Shown: positions 1 through 10,670, counted from the stretch's first letter. The stretch: DNA of 64,000 nt from Hydrogenophaga crocea (GCF_011388215.1 NZ_CP049989.1:496001-560000); one strand, 5' to 3'. The notes: a model not told the origin generated them from the letters alone. Made by a program: numbers and translations.

Positions 1-506
1 CGCAGGCCGCGGCGGCGGATCACCTGGTGGCTGTCGAGCGTCTTGCTGCTCGCGGGATCGATGCTGGCGCTGTCGATGCCGATCAGGCGCACGCCCCGGT
101 CGGCGAGTTGTTCGACGGTGTGCGGGGCGAAGGCGGGCAGCTCGTGGTCGAAGGCCTGCTGCGGCATGCGCGCATAGGTGCGCACCAGCACGCGCGGGGG
201 CAAGCCGTCGAGCGCATGCGCGAGGTGCTCGGGCAGCACCAGCGGGCCGCGGCCGATGGCATGGATCACGCGGCAGGGACCGATGAAGGTCTCGAGCGGC
301 ACCTCGCCGATCGGCAGGCCGTTGGGGTCGTAGTGCAGGGGAGCGTCGGCGTGCGCGCCCACGTGCGGCGAGAGCGTGATGGCGCTGACGTTGACGGGGC
401 AGCCCGGGCCGATGCTGGCGACCCATTGCTGCGTGTACGCGGTGTCACCGGGAAAGACCGGCGCGCCCGCGTGAACCGGGGGGGAAATGTCCCAAAGCGT
501 TTTCAT
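1..506 (-). CDS. kynB: Kynurenine formamidase KynB (3' end cut off by window edge)
   Basis: This gene hydrolyses N-formylkynurenine to kynurenine and formate, the second step of aerobic tryptophan breakdown. Reading the minus strand from the ATG at 506 gives an open frame of 168 codons to the left edge with no stop. The protein opens with MKTLWDISPPVHAG, carries the metal-binding motif HVGAHADAPLH near residues 48-58 (the HxGxHxDxPxH signature of the cyclase/KynB family) and later GIDSASIDP. About 40 residues are missing compared with the usual ~210. It lies 82 bp downstream of the YkgJ-like gene on the same strand. The partner genes kynU and kynA would be expected beyond the left edge, but this is not visible. 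Confidence 0.9.
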   Translation of the reverse strand, partial: MKTLWDISPPVHAGAPVFPGDTAYTQQWVASIGPGCPVNVSAITLSPHVGAHADAPLHYDPNGLPIGEVPLETFIGPCRVIHAIGRGPLVLPEHLAHALDGLPPRVLVRTYARMPQQAFDHELPAFAPHTVEQLADRGVRLIGIDSASIDPASSKTLDSHQVIRRRGL

Positions 507-588
507 GGAGCGGCGAAAGTAGCACCGCGAAAAACGCCGTGGTGTCGGTTATTGCCAACAGCCGATGAAAAACTTGAGGCCTGAACGA

Positions 589-903
589 TCAGCCGGATTC
601 ACCCAGCGGCGGCAGGTGGTGGCGGGCACGCGCGCGGCCGCAGGCCTCGCTGCCTTCTTCGAACTCGCGGCAGGGTGAGGGCCGCCATTCGTAGATGCCG
701 CAGCCCACCTTCTCGCCGAGCTTGCCGGTGAGCGCGGCGCAGCGGATGGGCACGTGGTCGGTGCCGCGCATGCGCATGGTGCTGCCGTTGACCTCGACCG
801 CGAGGCCCGTGGGCACCTGGCCGCCCATGTCTTCCATTTCGTAGACCGCAAAGTCGACCCGAAAGCAGGCGCAGCACGCGCCGCAGGTGGTGCAGGCGCT
901 CAT
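589..903 (-). CDS. YkgJ-family cysteine-cluster protein
   Basis: A 104-residue protein beginning MSACTTCGACCACFRVDF. The N-terminal CxxCxxCC arrangement, followed by a further Cys near residue 67 and a CREFEEG segment, matches the YkgJ/UPF0153 family, thought to bind zinc or an iron-sulphur cluster; no reaction is established. The ATG at 903 was chosen because it overlaps the TGA of the upstream methyltransferase (ATGA), indicating translational coupling; a longer in-frame extension to 1080 exists but would run deep into that gene. It is the last gene of the argD-argF-methyltransferase run. Confidence 0.8.
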   Translation of the reverse strand: MSACTTCGACCACFRVDFAVYEMEDMGGQVPTGLAVEVNGSTMRMRGTDHVPIRCAALTGKLGEKVGCGIYEWRPSPCREFEEGSEACGRARARHHLPPLGESG

Positions 904-1829
904 GCGGCCTCCGTTTCCAAGGCTGGCGCGCGGTAGACCAGCACCTTGAGCGCGCGCTCGGGCGCGGCGTCGGCGAAGGCCTCGGGGTTGGCCAGGCGCT
1001 GTTCGAAGACCAGCTCGGGCGCGGCCTCGCGCACCAGGTCTTGCAGAAAGCCGGGGCCCAGCTCGGGCGCGTTCAGGCACAGCAGCGCCTGGCCGCCGGG
1101 AACCAACAGCTCGGGCAGGCGGCGCACCAGGCGCGCGTAGTCCTTGGTGGCCACGAAGCTGCCCTTCTGGTAGCTCGGCGGGTCCACGATCACCAGGCCG
1201 TAGGGCCCGCTGCGCGTGATGCGGCCCCAGGTCTTGAAGATGTCGTGCGCGAGAAAGCCCGCGCCCGCGGTCAGCCCGTTGAGCGCGTGGTTCTGCTGCC
1301 CGATGGCCATGGCGCCGCCGCTCATGTCGATGTTGAGCACCTGCTTGGCGCCGCCCTGCAGCGCCACCACCGAGAACGCGCCGGTGTAGGCGAACAGGTT
1401 GAGCACCTTGCGGCCGCGCGCGTGCTCACGCACCCACTGGCGGCCTTCGGCCATGTCGAGGAACAGGCCGTGGTTCTGGCCGCGCATCACGTGCACGCGG
1501 TAGCGCGCGCCGCGTTCGCTCACCACGTGCGGTTCGGGCACTTCGCCCGCCATCAGACGCGTGTCGGGCCGGCCTTCGTGGCGGCACTGGAAGACCCAGT
1601 TGAGCGGCTCGCCGGGGGCGATGTCGGCCCAGCGGCGGGCGAGGGCCTCGTGCACCGCGGCCAGGTCCGCATCGGGCACGGGCTGGAAGCTGGTCAGCAC
1701 GAACACCGGCGGAAAGGCGTCGAGCGCCCAGTGCTCGCAGCCCGGGTGCAGGCCGCCGCGGCCATGGAAGATCCGCCGGGCGTCGGTGGGCCGGTCCATC
1801 CGGGCGATGGCGTCGAGCAGGGCTTGCAT
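900..1829 (-). CDS. Class I SAM-dependent methyltransferase, RlmI/RlmK-like
   Basis: A 309-residue Rossmann-fold methyltransferase. SAM motif I is visible as NLFAYTGAFSVVAL (about residue 145) and the catalytic motif IV as IVDPPSYQKGSF (about residue 217), the combination found in 23S rRNA cytosine/guanine methyltransferases of the RlmI/RlmK group. The PUA domain of E. coli RlmI is missing, so this is a shorter relative and the exact target base is unknown. It starts 55 bp after argF on the same strand and its stop overlaps the start of the YkgJ-like gene. Confidence 0.8.
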   Translation of the reverse strand: MQALLDAIARMDRPTDARRIFHGRGGLHPGCEHWALDAFPPVFVLTSFQPVPDADLAAVHEALARRWADIAPGEPLNWVFQCRHEGRPDTRLMAGEVPEPHVVSERGARYRVHVMRGQNHGLFLDMAEGRQWVREHARGRKVLNLFAYTGAFSVVALQGGAKQVLNIDMSGGAMAIGQQNHALNGLTAGAGFLAHDIFKTWGRITRSGPYGLVIVDPPSYQKGSFVATKDYARLVRRLPELLVPGGQALLCLNAPELGPGFLQDLVREAAPELVFEQRLANPEAFADAAPERALKVLVYRAPALETEAA

Positions 1830-1884
1830 GGGTCGGGGCCGGCGGGCGCGCCGGCCAGGAGCGATCGGCGGCGGGGTGGGGCGC

Positions 1885-2832
1885 TCAGGCGATGCGGCCG
1901 AGCAGCAGGTACTCCATGAGCGCCTTCTGCGCGTGCATGCGGTTCTCGGCCTCGTCCCAGACCACGCTTTGCGGACCGTCGATGACCTCGGCCGTCACCT
2001 CTTCGCCGCGGTGCGCGGGCAGGCAGTGCATGAACAGCGCGTCGGGTTTGGCCAGCGCCATCATGGCCTCGTCGACGCACCACTGCGCGAAGGCCTGGCG
2101 GCGCACCTCGTTCTCGGCCTCGAAGCCCATGCTGGTCCACACGTCGGTGGTGACGAGGTCGGCGCCGCGGCAGGCCTCGCGCGGGTCGGCGAAGACCTTG
2201 AAGCAGTCGGGCTTGGTGATGCCCGCGAGCGCGGGGTTCACCTCGTAGCCGCCCGGCGTGCTCACGTGCACCGTGAAGCCCAGCAGTTCGGCGGCCTGCA
2301 GCCAGGTGTTGGCCATGTTGTTGCCGTCGCCCACCCAGGCCACCACCTTGCCGCGGATCGCGTCCAGCGGCTTGCCGCTGGCGGCGGGGCGGTACTCGAC
2401 CAGCGTGAACAGGTCGGCCAGGATCTGGCAGGGGTGGAATTCGTTGGTGAGGCCGTTGATGACGGGCACGCGCGAGTGCGCGGCGAAGCGCTCGATCTTG
2501 GCCTGCTCGAAGGTGCGGATCATCACGATGTCGACCATGCGGCTGATCACGCGCGCGCTGTCCTCGATGGGTTCGGCGCGGCCGAGCTGGCTGTCGCCGG
2601 TGGTGAGGTGCACCACCGAGCCGCCCATCTGGTACATGCCGGCCTCGAAGCTCACGCGGGTGCGCGTGCTGGCCTTCTCGAAGATCATGGCCAGCGTGCG
2701 GTCGGGGTCGGCAAAAGGCTGGTACTTCTCGACGGCCTTGAACTTGCGCTTGATGAAGGCCGCGCGCTCGAACAGGTGCGCGTACTCGTCGGCCGTGAAG
2801 TCCTTGAACTGCAGGTAATGGCGGATGGACAT
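1885..2832 (-). CDS. argF: Ornithine carbamoyltransferase
   Basis: Transfers the carbamoyl group from carbamoyl phosphate to ornithine to give citrulline in arginine biosynthesis; cytosolic trimer. Motifs are intact: STRTRVSFE (carbamoyl-phosphate loop), FHPCQILADL, and HCLPAHRGEEV with the catalytic Cys. The ATG at 2832 gives 315 residues beginning MSIRHYLQFKDF, the usual start of the family. A GTG at 2844 overlaps the argD stop (GTGA) and would add MSAP; the coupling makes it possible. It is directly downstream of argD, so two successive arginine enzymes are co-transcribed. Confidence 0.95.
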   Translation of the reverse strand: MSIRHYLQFKDFTADEYAHLFERAAFIKRKFKAVEKYQPFADPDRTLAMIFEKASTRTRVSFEAGMYQMGGSVVHLTTGDSQLGRAEPIEDSARVISRMVDIVMIRTFEQAKIERFAAHSRVPVINGLTNEFHPCQILADLFTLVEYRPAASGKPLDAIRGKVVAWVGDGNNMANTWLQAAELLGFTVHVSTPGGYEVNPALAGITKPDCFKVFADPREACRGADLVTTDVWTSMGFEAENEVRRQAFAQWCVDEAMMALAKPDALFMHCLPAHRGEEVTAEVIDGPQSVVWDEAENRMHAQKALMEYLLLGRIA

Positions 2833-2840
2833 GGGTGCAC

Positions 2841-4040
2841 TCACTCCGCGAGGAAGGCCTTGATCAGCGGCACCAGGATGGCCACGATCTCGTCGGCCTC
2901 GGCCGTGGTGAGGATCAGCGGCGGCACCAGGCGCACCACGGTGTCGGCGGTGACCGAGATCAGCAGCCCGGCCTCGGCCGCGCGCTGCGTGAGCACGCCG
3001 CAGGGCTTGGTGAGCTCCACACCGAGCATCAGGCCCTGGCCGCGGATCTCTTTCACGCCGGTTTCACCGGCCAGGCCTTTCTCGAGGGCGGCCTTGAGGT
3101 GGGTGCCCACGCGCTCGGCGTTGGCCAGCAGGCCGTCTTCTTCCATGATGCGGATGGTCTCGACACCCGCGCGCATGGCCAGCGGGTTGCCGCCGAAGGT
3201 GGTGCCGTGGTTGCCCGGCTGGAAGATGTGGGCGGCCTTGGGGCCGGCCACCACCGCGCCGATCGGCACGCCCGAGCCCAGGCCCTTGGCCAGGGGCATC
3301 ACGTCGGGCACGATGCCGGCCCACTGGTGCGCAAACCACTTGCCGGTGCGGCCCATGCCGCACTGCACCTCGTCGATCATGAGCAGCCAGTCGCGCTGGT
3401 CGCACAGGGCGCGCACGTCTTTCAGGTACTGGGCGCGCATGGGGTTCACGCCGCCTTCGCCCTGGATGGTCTCGAAGAACACGGCCACCACGTTGGGGTT
3501 GTTCTCGGTGGCCTTCTTCAGGGCCTCGATGTCGTTGGCGGGCACGCGCACGAAGCCCTCGACCAGGGGGCCGAAGCCGGCCTGCACCTTGGGGTTGCCG
3601 GTGGCCGACAGCGTGGCGATGGAGCGGCCGTGGAAGGCCTTCTCGTAGACCACGATCTCGGGGCGTTCGATGCCCTTGTCGTGGCCGTACTTGCGCGCGA
3701 GCTTGAGCGCGGCTTCGTTGGCTTCGAGACCGGTGCTGCAGAAGAACACGTTGGTCATGCCCGAGCGCTCCACCAGCATCTGCGCCAGGCGCTCCTGGTT
3801 GGGCACGTGGTAGTAGTTCGAGCTGTGGATCAGCTTGGCCACCTGGTCCTGCAGCGCGGGCACGAGCTTGGGGTGGCCGTGGCCCAGCGTGTTGACGGCG
3901 ATGCCGGCGAGCGCGTCGAGGTACTCCTTGCCGTTGGTGTCCCAGACGCGGCAGCCGCGGCCGTGCGACAACGCGATCGGCACGCGGCCGTAGGTGTTCA
4001 TCACGTGGGGCGAGGCAACGGTGTTCAGCGCAGCGTTCAT
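2841..4040 (-). CDS. argD: Acetylornithine/succinyldiaminopimelate aminotransferase
   Basis: PLP-dependent class III aminotransferase, 399 residues, converting N-acetylglutamate semialdehyde to N-acetylornithine; the same enzyme often serves lysine synthesis. Visible are the phosphate-binding STGLEANEAALK, the PLP-ring region MIDEVQCGMGRTGKW and the Schiff-base lysine in PLAKGLGSGVPIGA, followed by HGTTFGGNPLA. Length and N terminus are normal for ArgD. It heads the minus-strand run argD-argF-methyltransferase-YkgJ; the promoter must lie in the 284 bp shared with the divergent DUF3579 gene. Confidence 0.94.
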   Translation of the reverse strand: MNAALNTVASPHVMNTYGRVPIALSHGRGCRVWDTNGKEYLDALAGIAVNTLGHGHPKLVPALQDQVAKLIHSSNYYHVPNQERLAQMLVERSGMTNVFFCSTGLEANEAALKLARKYGHDKGIERPEIVVYEKAFHGRSIATLSATGNPKVQAGFGPLVEGFVRVPANDIEALKKATENNPNVVAVFFETIQGEGGVNPMRAQYLKDVRALCDQRDWLLMIDEVQCGMGRTGKWFAHQWAGIVPDVMPLAKGLGSGVPIGAVVAGPKAAHIFQPGNHGTTFGGNPLAMRAGVETIRIMEEDGLLANAERVGTHLKAALEKGLAGETGVKEIRGQGLMLGVELTKPCGVLTQRAAEAGLLISVTADTVVRLVPPLILTTAEADEIVAILVPLIKAFLAE

Positions 4041-4324
4041 GCAGGGGGCTCCGAGGGCAGGCCAGAAAATGAAAGCGGCTCAACGCTGCGGGGCAGGTGA
4101 GCCGTTGAAGCGCGATTGTAGGCACACGTCCCGTGCGCCACCGATGACGATCCGGCATCGCTGCGATCGCGGCCGCCCTGGGGCCGGGCGCAGCCAGGGG
4201 TCAAGGGTAATCCCGAGTCTTATATAAGATAGAATTCTGCGCTCCCACCCGCCCGGCGATCCCGGTGCCTGCGGTGGTCCGATTCCTGCTCCAAGCCTGC
4301 CACCGAAGGCTTACTCTGCATCCG
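4041..4324. promoter_or_regulatory. Divergent intergenic region argD / DUF3579 gene
   Basis: This 284-bp gap must drive argD leftwards and the DUF3579 gene rightwards. The striking part is an AT-rich island in otherwise GC-rich DNA at 4219-4236, with the palindrome CTTATATAAG (4219-4228) followed by TAGAAT (4230-4235), a fair -10 element for the plus-strand gene. No good -35 hexamer is seen at the right distance and no ArgR box was recognised, so assignment is tentative. Confidence 0.4.
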
Positions 4325-4630
4325 ATGGCCGCATCCCCGCCGAAGCAAGTGTTCATCCAGGGCATCACCCGGGACGGGCGCACCTTTCGCCCGAGCGACT
4401 GGGCCGAACGCCTGGCGGGCGTCATGAGCGGTTTTCGCCCGGGCGGCGCGCAGCCCGGCAGCCACCTGAGCTATTCCCCCTGGTGCGTGCCCAACGTGAT
4501 CAACGGCGTGAAGTGCGTGGTGGTGCACAGCGACCTGCGCGAGGCCGAGCCCATGGCCTGGGACTTCTGCATGAACTTCGCGCGCGACAACGACCTGCAG
4601 GTGGCCGAGGGCTGCCTGCTCCCCGAATAA
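4325..4630 (+). CDS. DUF3579 domain protein
   Basis: A 101-residue protein matching the DUF3579 family, small conserved proteins of betaproteobacteria with no known function. Characteristic stretches are FIQGITRDGRTFRPSDWAER, the central SYSPWCVPNVINGVKCVVV and MAWDFCMNFARDNDL. The ATG at 4325 gives the typical N terminus; an upstream in-frame GTG at 4265 would add 20 residues unlike the family. The gene is monocistronic: it starts after the AT-rich island and ends at a strong hairpin terminator shared with the converging rpsT. Confidence 0.8.
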   Translation: MAASPPKQVFIQGITRDGRTFRPSDWAERLAGVMSGFRPGGAQPGSHLSYSPWCVPNVINGVKCVVVHSDLREAEPMAWDFCMNFARDNDLQVAEGCLLPE

Positions 4631-4650
4631 GCCGTCCGGACGTGGACAAC

Positions 4651-4678
4651 AAAAAAGCCGTCTTGCGACGGCTTTTTT
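4651..4678. terminator. Bidirectional rho-independent terminator
   Basis: A perfect 12-bp stem: AAAAAAGCCGTC (4651-4662), loop TTGC, GACGGCTTTTTT (4667-4678). With A-tract on one side and T-tract on the other it can stop transcription in both directions, serving the DUF3579 gene (plus) and rpsT (minus), which converge here. Confidence 0.9.
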
Positions 4679-4750
4679 GCTTTTGCTGGCAGCGCACCCG
4701 ATTCAAACGGCAGGCCCCGATTCAGGGCCCGGGCGGGTGAGGGGTGGGGC

Positions 4751-5047
4751 TCAGGCCGCGGTGGCCAGGGCCTTGACCTTCGAGGACAGGCGGCTCTTGT
4801 CGCGAGCGGCCTTGTTCTTGTGGAAGATGCCCTTGTCGGCGATGGTGTCGACAACGGCCTGCATCTTGGCGAACAGCTCGGTGGCCTTGGCCTTGTCGCC
4901 AGCGACGACAGCCTTTTCCACGTTCTTCACCGCGGTGCGGTACTTGGAGCGCAGCGAGCTGTTGGCGGCGTTGAGCTTGACGTCCTGGCGGGCGCGCTTG
5001 CGGCCGGACGCCAGACGGGGGTTCTTTTTCTTCGGCTTGGTGGCCAT
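4751..5047 (-). CDS. rpsT: 30S ribosomal protein bS20
   Basis: A 98-residue, lysine/arginine-rich protein starting [20 protein letters not shown], with the [19 protein letters not shown]-terminal helix typical of S20, which binds 16S rRNA in the body of the small subunit. A clear Shine-Dalgarno (AAGGA) lies upstream of the ATG, and a perfect TATAAT is found about 50 bp before the start. It is divergent from murJ, a common arrangement in betaproteobacteria, and ends at the bidirectional terminator at 4651-4678. Confidence 0.97.
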   Translation of the reverse strand: MATKPKKKNPRLASGRKRARQDVKLNAANSSLRSKYRTAVKNVEKAVVAGDKAKATELFAKMQAVVDTIADKGIFHKNKAARDKSRLSSKVKALATAA

Positions 5048-5092
5048 GGTGTGTTCCTTAGGTGTTTGTGGATGTTGCCAGCAAAGCCCGCG

Positions 5093-5098
5093 ATTATA
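5093..5098 (-). promoter_or_regulatory. -10 element of rpsT promoter
   Basis: The minus strand reads a perfect TATAAT here, 45 bp before the rpsT start codon, leaving a short leader with the sequence TAAGGA as ribosome site. The -35 position 17 bp upstream is GC-rich and does not resemble TTGACA, so only the -10 is called. Confidence 0.5.
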
Positions 5099-5166
5099 GC
5101 CCGGTGGCCCTTTTCCGCCGAGGCAGCCCGTCGGGCCCAGGTGAGGGGCCGCTTACACTCGCGCTC

Positions 5167-6732
<1,566 letters not shown>

Positions 6733-6771
6733 AGCGCCGCCCGTCATCCGCCATACCGGTACCCAGTCCTC

Positions 6772-7629
6772 ATGGCATTCACGCTCGACTTCAGCACCCC
6801 CACCCCATTGGGGTATTTCGCGTCGCTGGTGCGCGACGACGATCTGCTGCCCCTGTTCGAGGCCGCCGCTTCCATTGCCCAGGACGAGTACCCCGATCTC
6901 GACGTGCAGCAGGTGCTCGGCGATGTCGATCAGATGGTGGCACGCGTCAAGCGCCGCTGTCCCGAGGACGCGGGTGCGCTGCAGCGCCTGCGTGTGCTCA
7001 ACCAGTTCTTCTTCCGCGACATGGGGTTCGGCGGCAACGTCAACAACTACTACGACCCCGACAACAGCTACCTCAACGCGGTGCTGCGCACGCGCCGCGG
7101 CATCCCGATTTCGCTCGCGGTGCTGTGGCTGGAGCTCGCGCAGGGCCTGGGGCTGAAGGCGCGCGGCGTCAACTTCCCGGGCCACTTCATGATCAAGATC
7201 AACCTGCCCAACGGGCAGGTGGTGATCGACCCCTTCACCGGCCAGTCGCTCAGCCGCGAAGACCTGTCCGAGCGGCTCGAACCCTACAAGCGGCGCAATG
7301 GCCTGGTCGACGACTTCGATGTGCCCGTGGGCCTGTACCTGCAGGCCGCTTCGCCGCGCGAGATCCTCGCGCGCATGTTGCGCAACCTCAAGGAAATCCA
7401 CCGCACCCAGGAAGACTGGCTGCGGCTGATCGCGGTGCAGGACCGGCTGATCGTGCTGCTGCCCGACGCCTGGGCCGAGTACCGCGACCGCGGTCTGGCC
7501 TGGGCCGAGCTCGGCGATCTGCGCCATGCGGTGGAAGACCTCGAGACCTTCGTCGAGCACGCCGACGACGCGCTGGAGCGCGGGGCCATCGAGCAGCGCC
7601 TGCAGCAACTGCGCCGCGCGCTGAATTGA
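6772..7629 (+). CDS. SirB1-family protein (transglutaminase-like plus TPR)
   Basis: A 285-residue protein of the SirB1 family. The N-terminal two thirds hold a transglutaminase-like core (NNYYDPDNSYLNAVLRTRRG, then GIPISLAVLW and NFPGHFMIKI), and the C-terminal ~90 residues (WLRLIAVQDRLIVLLPDAW onwards) form TPR-like helices. The canonical catalytic Cys of transglutaminases is not evident, so enzymatic activity is doubtful. Family members are often near murJ or peptidoglycan genes in betaproteobacteria; the role is unknown. Confidence 0.8.
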   Translation: MAFTLDFSTPTPLGYFASLVRDDDLLPLFEAAASIAQDEYPDLDVQQVLGDVDQMVARVKRRCPEDAGALQRLRVLNQFFFRDMGFGGNVNNYYDPDNSYLNAVLRTRRGIPISLAVLWLELAQGLGLKARGVNFPGHFMIKINLPNGQVVIDPFTGQSLSREDLSERLEPYKRRNGLVDDFDVPVGLYLQAASPREILARMLRNLKEIHRTQEDWLRLIAVQDRLIVLLPDAWAEYRDRGLAWAELGDLRHAVEDLETFVEHADDALERGAIEQRLQQLRRALN

Positions 7630-7735
7630 ACTCCGCCGGCCCCGGCGGTATCGGCATGTAAGCCCGGTTGACCGCCCCCGAGGCCGGCCCCGAACATCCG
7701 GCAGCCGCGCGGCGCCGCGGCCCAGGAGCCCTTGC

Positions 7736-8368
7736 ATGAAAACAGTGATGGTGGCCGGTGCCACCGGCCTGGTTGGCAGCCACGTGCTGCGCCAGGCCCT
7801 TGCCCATCCCCAGGTGAGCCAGGTGGTGGCGCCCACGCGCCGCGCGCTGCCCACGCACGCCCGGCTGATCAACCCCGTGGTGGATTTCGAGCGCCTGCCC
7901 GAGCAGGCCGATTGGTGGGGCGTGAACGCCGTGGTCTGCACCATCGGCACCACGATCAAGACCGCGGGCTCGCAGGCCGCGTTCTACCGGGTCGACCACG
8001 ACCTGCCGCTGCGGGTGGGCGAGCTGGCCTTGCGCCACGGTGCGCAGGCCTATGCCTTCAATTCCGCCCTGGGCGCCGACCTGCGCTCGCGCGTGTTCTA
8101 TTCGCGCACCAAGGGCGAGGTCGAGCGCGACCTGCTCGCGCTCGGCTACCCCTCGCTCACCCTGGTGCGGCCCGGCCTGATCGGCGGCGAACGCGTGGAG
8201 CACCGTCCGCGCGAGCGGCTGTTCGTGGCGCTCACGCAGGCGCTGGGCCCGGTGCTGCCGCGGCGCTGGCGCGTGGTTCAGGCCGAGGCAATCGCGCGCA
8301 CGCTGCTCGAATCGGCGCTGGCGGCCACGCCGGGCGTGCGCGTGGTGATGTCCGAAGACATCCTTTGA
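7736..8368 (+). CDS. NAD(P)-binding Rossmann oxidoreductase
   Basis: A 210-residue short Rossmann protein with the dinucleotide-binding GATGLVGSHVLRQAL at residues 8-22, an acid-poor second strand (VAPTRRALP) suggesting NADP, and a central FNSALGADLRSRVFYSRTKG where S, Y and K follow the SDR Y-x-x-x-K pattern (YSRTK). It resembles the HTATIP2/NAD(P)H-binding group. Substrate unknown. It stands alone between the SirB1-like gene and the converging purM, only 21 bp from purM's stop codon. Confidence 0.75.
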   Translation: MKTVMVAGATGLVGSHVLRQALAHPQVSQVVAPTRRALPTHARLINPVVDFERLPEQADWWGVNAVVCTIGTTIKTAGSQAAFYRVDHDLPLRVGELALRHGAQAYAFNSALGADLRSRVFYSRTKGEVERDLLALGYPSLTLVRPGLIGGERVEHRPRERLFVALTQALGPVLPRRWRVVQAEAIARTLLESALAATPGVRVVMSEDIL

Positions 8369-8389
8369 GGCCGCGGCGGCCCTTCAGGC

Positions 8390-9421
8390 TCAGGCGACCA
8401 CCACCGCCGCGCCCGCGCCGCGCGGTGCGATGCGGCCGATGGTGTGCACGGTCTCGCCCAGGCCGCGCAGCGTGGCGGCGCAGGCCTCGGCCTGGTCGGC
8501 GGCGATCACCACCACCATGCCGATGCCGTTGTTGAAGGTGCGGTTCATCTCGATGTCGTCGATGCCCGCGGTCTTCTGCAGCCAGGCGAACAGCTCGGTC
8601 TGGGGCCAGCTGCCTTTGACGAGGTGCGCGGCGAGCGCATCGGGCAGCACGCGCGGGATGTTTTCGAGCAGGCCGCCACCCGTGATGTGGGCCAGCGCCT
8701 TGATCGGGTGCTGCTGCAGCGCGGCCAGCACGTTTTTCACGTACAGGCGCGTGGGCTTCATGACGGCCTCGCGGAAGGGCATGCCGTCGAGCGTGGCGGG
8801 CAGGCTGGCGCCGGCGCGTTCGATGCATTTGCGCACCAGCGAGAAGCCGTTGGAGTGCACGCCGTGCGAGGCCAGGCCCAGCACCACGTCGCCCTCGGCC
8901 ACGTTCTGGCCCGTGAGGATCTTGGATTTTTCAACTGCGCCCACGCAGAAGCCGGCCAGGTCGTATTCGCCCGCCGGGTACATGCCGGGCATTTCGGCGG
9001 TCTCGCCGCCGATCAGCGCGCAGCCCGAGAGCTCGCAACCCTTGGCGATGCCGCCGACCACGGCCGCGGCCGTGTCCACGTCGAGCTTGCCGCAGGCGAA
9101 GTAGTCGAGAAAAAACAGCGGCTCGGCGCCCTGCACCAGCACGTCGTTGACGCTCATGCCCACCAGGTCGATGCCCACGGTGTCGTGCATGTTCCATTCG
9201 AAGGCCAGCTTGAGCTTGGTGCCCACGCCGTCGGTGCCGCTCACGAGCACGGGTTCGCGGTAGCGCTTGGGCACCTCGAACAGCGCACCGAAGCCGCCGA
9301 TGCCCGCGAGCACGCCTTCGCGCATCGTCTTCTTCGCCAGCGGCTTGATGCGTTCGACCAGGGCGTCGCCCGCGTCGATGTCGACGCCGGCGTCTTTGTA
9401 GGACAGGGGGGTGGTGCTCAT
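8390..9421 (-). CDS. purM: Phosphoribosylformylglycinamidine cyclo-ligase
   Basis: AIR synthetase, the fifth step of purine biosynthesis, closing the imidazole ring with ATP. The 343-residue protein has the standard blocks [65 protein letters not shown] and [16 protein letters not shown]. Length and order are normal. It is divergent from the AI-2E-family permease gene; the same purM-permease-hda neighbourhood is common in related bacteria. Confidence 0.96.
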   Translation of the reverse strand: MSTTPLSYKDAGVDIDAGDALVERIKPLAKKTMREGVLAGIGGFGALFEVPKRYREPVLVSGTDGVGTKLKLAFEWNMHDTVGIDLVGMSVNDVLVQGAEPLFFLDYFACGKLDVDTAAAVVGGIAKGCELSGCALIGGETAEMPGMYPAGEYDLAGFCVGAVEKSKILTGQNVAEGDVVLGLASHGVHSNGFSLVRKCIERAGASLPATLDGMPFREAVMKPTRLYVKNVLAALQQHPIKALAHITGGGLLENIPRVLPDALAAHLVKGSWPQTELFAWLQKTAGIDDIEMNRTFNNGIGMVVVIAADQAEACAATLRGLGETVHTIGRIAPRGAGAAVVVA

Positions 9422-9572
9422 GAGGAGGGGGCGCGGGGGCAGGGCCGCGGGCTGTGAACGGGGGGAGGGCGCACGCCCGGGGGCCGGGGGGTGACCGATA
9501 GAATCCGAAACCGGATTTTACGGGCTCGGTCCGGGCCCCGGCCGGGCCCCGATGGCGCCAAGCCCCCACCGC
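9422..9572. promoter_or_regulatory. Divergent promoter region purM / permease-hda
   Basis: A 151-bp gap between divergent genes. Readable elements are TAGAAT (9499-9504), a fair -10 for the plus strand, and directly beside it the inverted repeat ATCCG-AAAC-CGGAT (9503-9516) followed by TTTTA. The repeat could be an operator; no known regulator site was recognised. Confidence 0.35.
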
Positions 9573-10670
9573 ATGACCTTCACCCCCATCCAAACCCGCG
9601 TCGCCGCCTGGCTGGGCATCGCCCTGGTGGCCGTGCTCGTGCTCGTGCTGCTGGCGCCGGTGCTCATGCCCTTCCTGGTGGCCCTGGTGATCGCCTACGC
9701 CATGCACCCGCTGGTCGAGCGCCTGGCCGCGCGCGGCTGGCCGCGCTGGCTGGGCGCGGGGCTGTCGGTCACGCTGCTCATGCTGGTGCTGCTCGCGGTG
9801 TCGCTGCTCATCGTGCCGGTCATCACGCAGCAGATCCCGCTCCTGAGCGAACAGGTGCCGGCCTTGTTCGACCGCATCGGCGCGGGCCTGTCGGCCCTGG
9901 CCGCGCGCTTCGGCTTCGAGCTGCGGCTCGACCTGAGCCAGCTGCGCCAATGGGCTTCGCAGCTCGTGAGCGGCAAGGAAAGCGAACTGCTCGCCGGCCT
10001 GCTGTCGTCGCTGCGCATCGGCGGCAGCGCGCTGGCCGCGCTGTTCGGCAACCTGTTCCTCATGCCCATCGTGGCCTTCTACCTGCTGCTCGACTGGCGC
10101 GCCCTGATGGCGCGCTGCCGCGCCCTGGTGCCGCCGCGCTGGCGGGAGTCGGTCCAGGACTTCCTCAACGAGACCGACGAGGTGCTGGGCCGCTACCTGC
10201 GCGGCCAGCTCATGGTCATGGGCATCCTCGCGGTGTTCTATTCGGTCGGCCTGTTCGCGGTGGGCCTGAACCTGGCGCTGCCCATCGGCGTGTTCACCGG
10301 CCTCGCCACCTTCGTGCCCTACCTGGGCTTCGGCCTGGGCTTCGTGATGGCCGTGCTGGCCGCGCTGCTCGAGTTCCAGTCCTTGAGCGGCGTGGCGCTG
10401 GTGGTGGGCGTGTACATGGTGGGGCAGCTGATCGAGAGCTACTTCCTCACGCCGCGCCTGGTGGGCGAGGCCATCGGCCTGCACCCGATTTCGGTGATCT
10501 TCGCGCTGCTGGCCTTCGGCCACCTGCTGGGCTTCGTGGGCGTGCTGATCGCGCTGCCCGCGAGCGCGGTGCTGCTGGTGGCGCTGCGCCGGCTCAAGCG
10601 CCAGTACCTCACGAGCGACCTGTACCTGAAGGCGCCCGTGGGGCACAAGGAACCACCCCGACTGCCATGA
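9573..10670 (+). CDS. AI-2E/PerM-family permease
   Basis: A 365-residue inner-membrane protein of the AI-2E transporter (PerM/TqsA) family: two N-terminal transmembrane hairpins, a soluble middle part (about residues 85-190), then five C-terminal segments with GQLIESYFLTPRLVGEAIGL, the family signature. Family members export or exchange small molecules, in some cases Na+/H+; the substrate here cannot be told. The ATG at 9573 was preferred to 9552 because the protein then begins just before the first membrane segment. Its stop overlaps the hda start (ATGA). Confidence 0.85.
   Translation: MTFTPIQTRVAAWLGIALVAVLVLVLLAPVLMPFLVALVIAYAMHPLVERLAARGWPRWLGAGLSVTLLMLVLLAVSLLIVPVITQQIPLLSEQVPALFDRIGAGLSALAARFGFELRLDLSQLRQWASQLVSGKESELLAGLLSSLRIGGSALAALFGNLFLMPIVAFYLLLDWRALMARCRALVPPRWRESVQDFLNETDEVLGRYLRGQLMVMGILAVFYSVGLFAVGLNLALPIGVFTGLATFVPYLGFGLGFVMAVLAALLEFQSLSGVALVVGVYMVGQLIESYFLTPRLVGEAIGLHPISVIFALLAFGHLLGFVGVLIALPASAVLLVALRRLKRQYLTSDLYLKAPVGHKEPPRLP

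Noticed and set aside
1561-3648. 695-codon plus-strand frame opposite argF and argD
   Set aside because: The opposite strand encodes intact ArgF and ArgD; the plus frame has no recognisable domain.
4041-4324. ArgR operator upstream of argD
   Set aside because: The AT-rich palindrome CTTATATAAG does not match the ARG box, and ArgR control is not general in this group.
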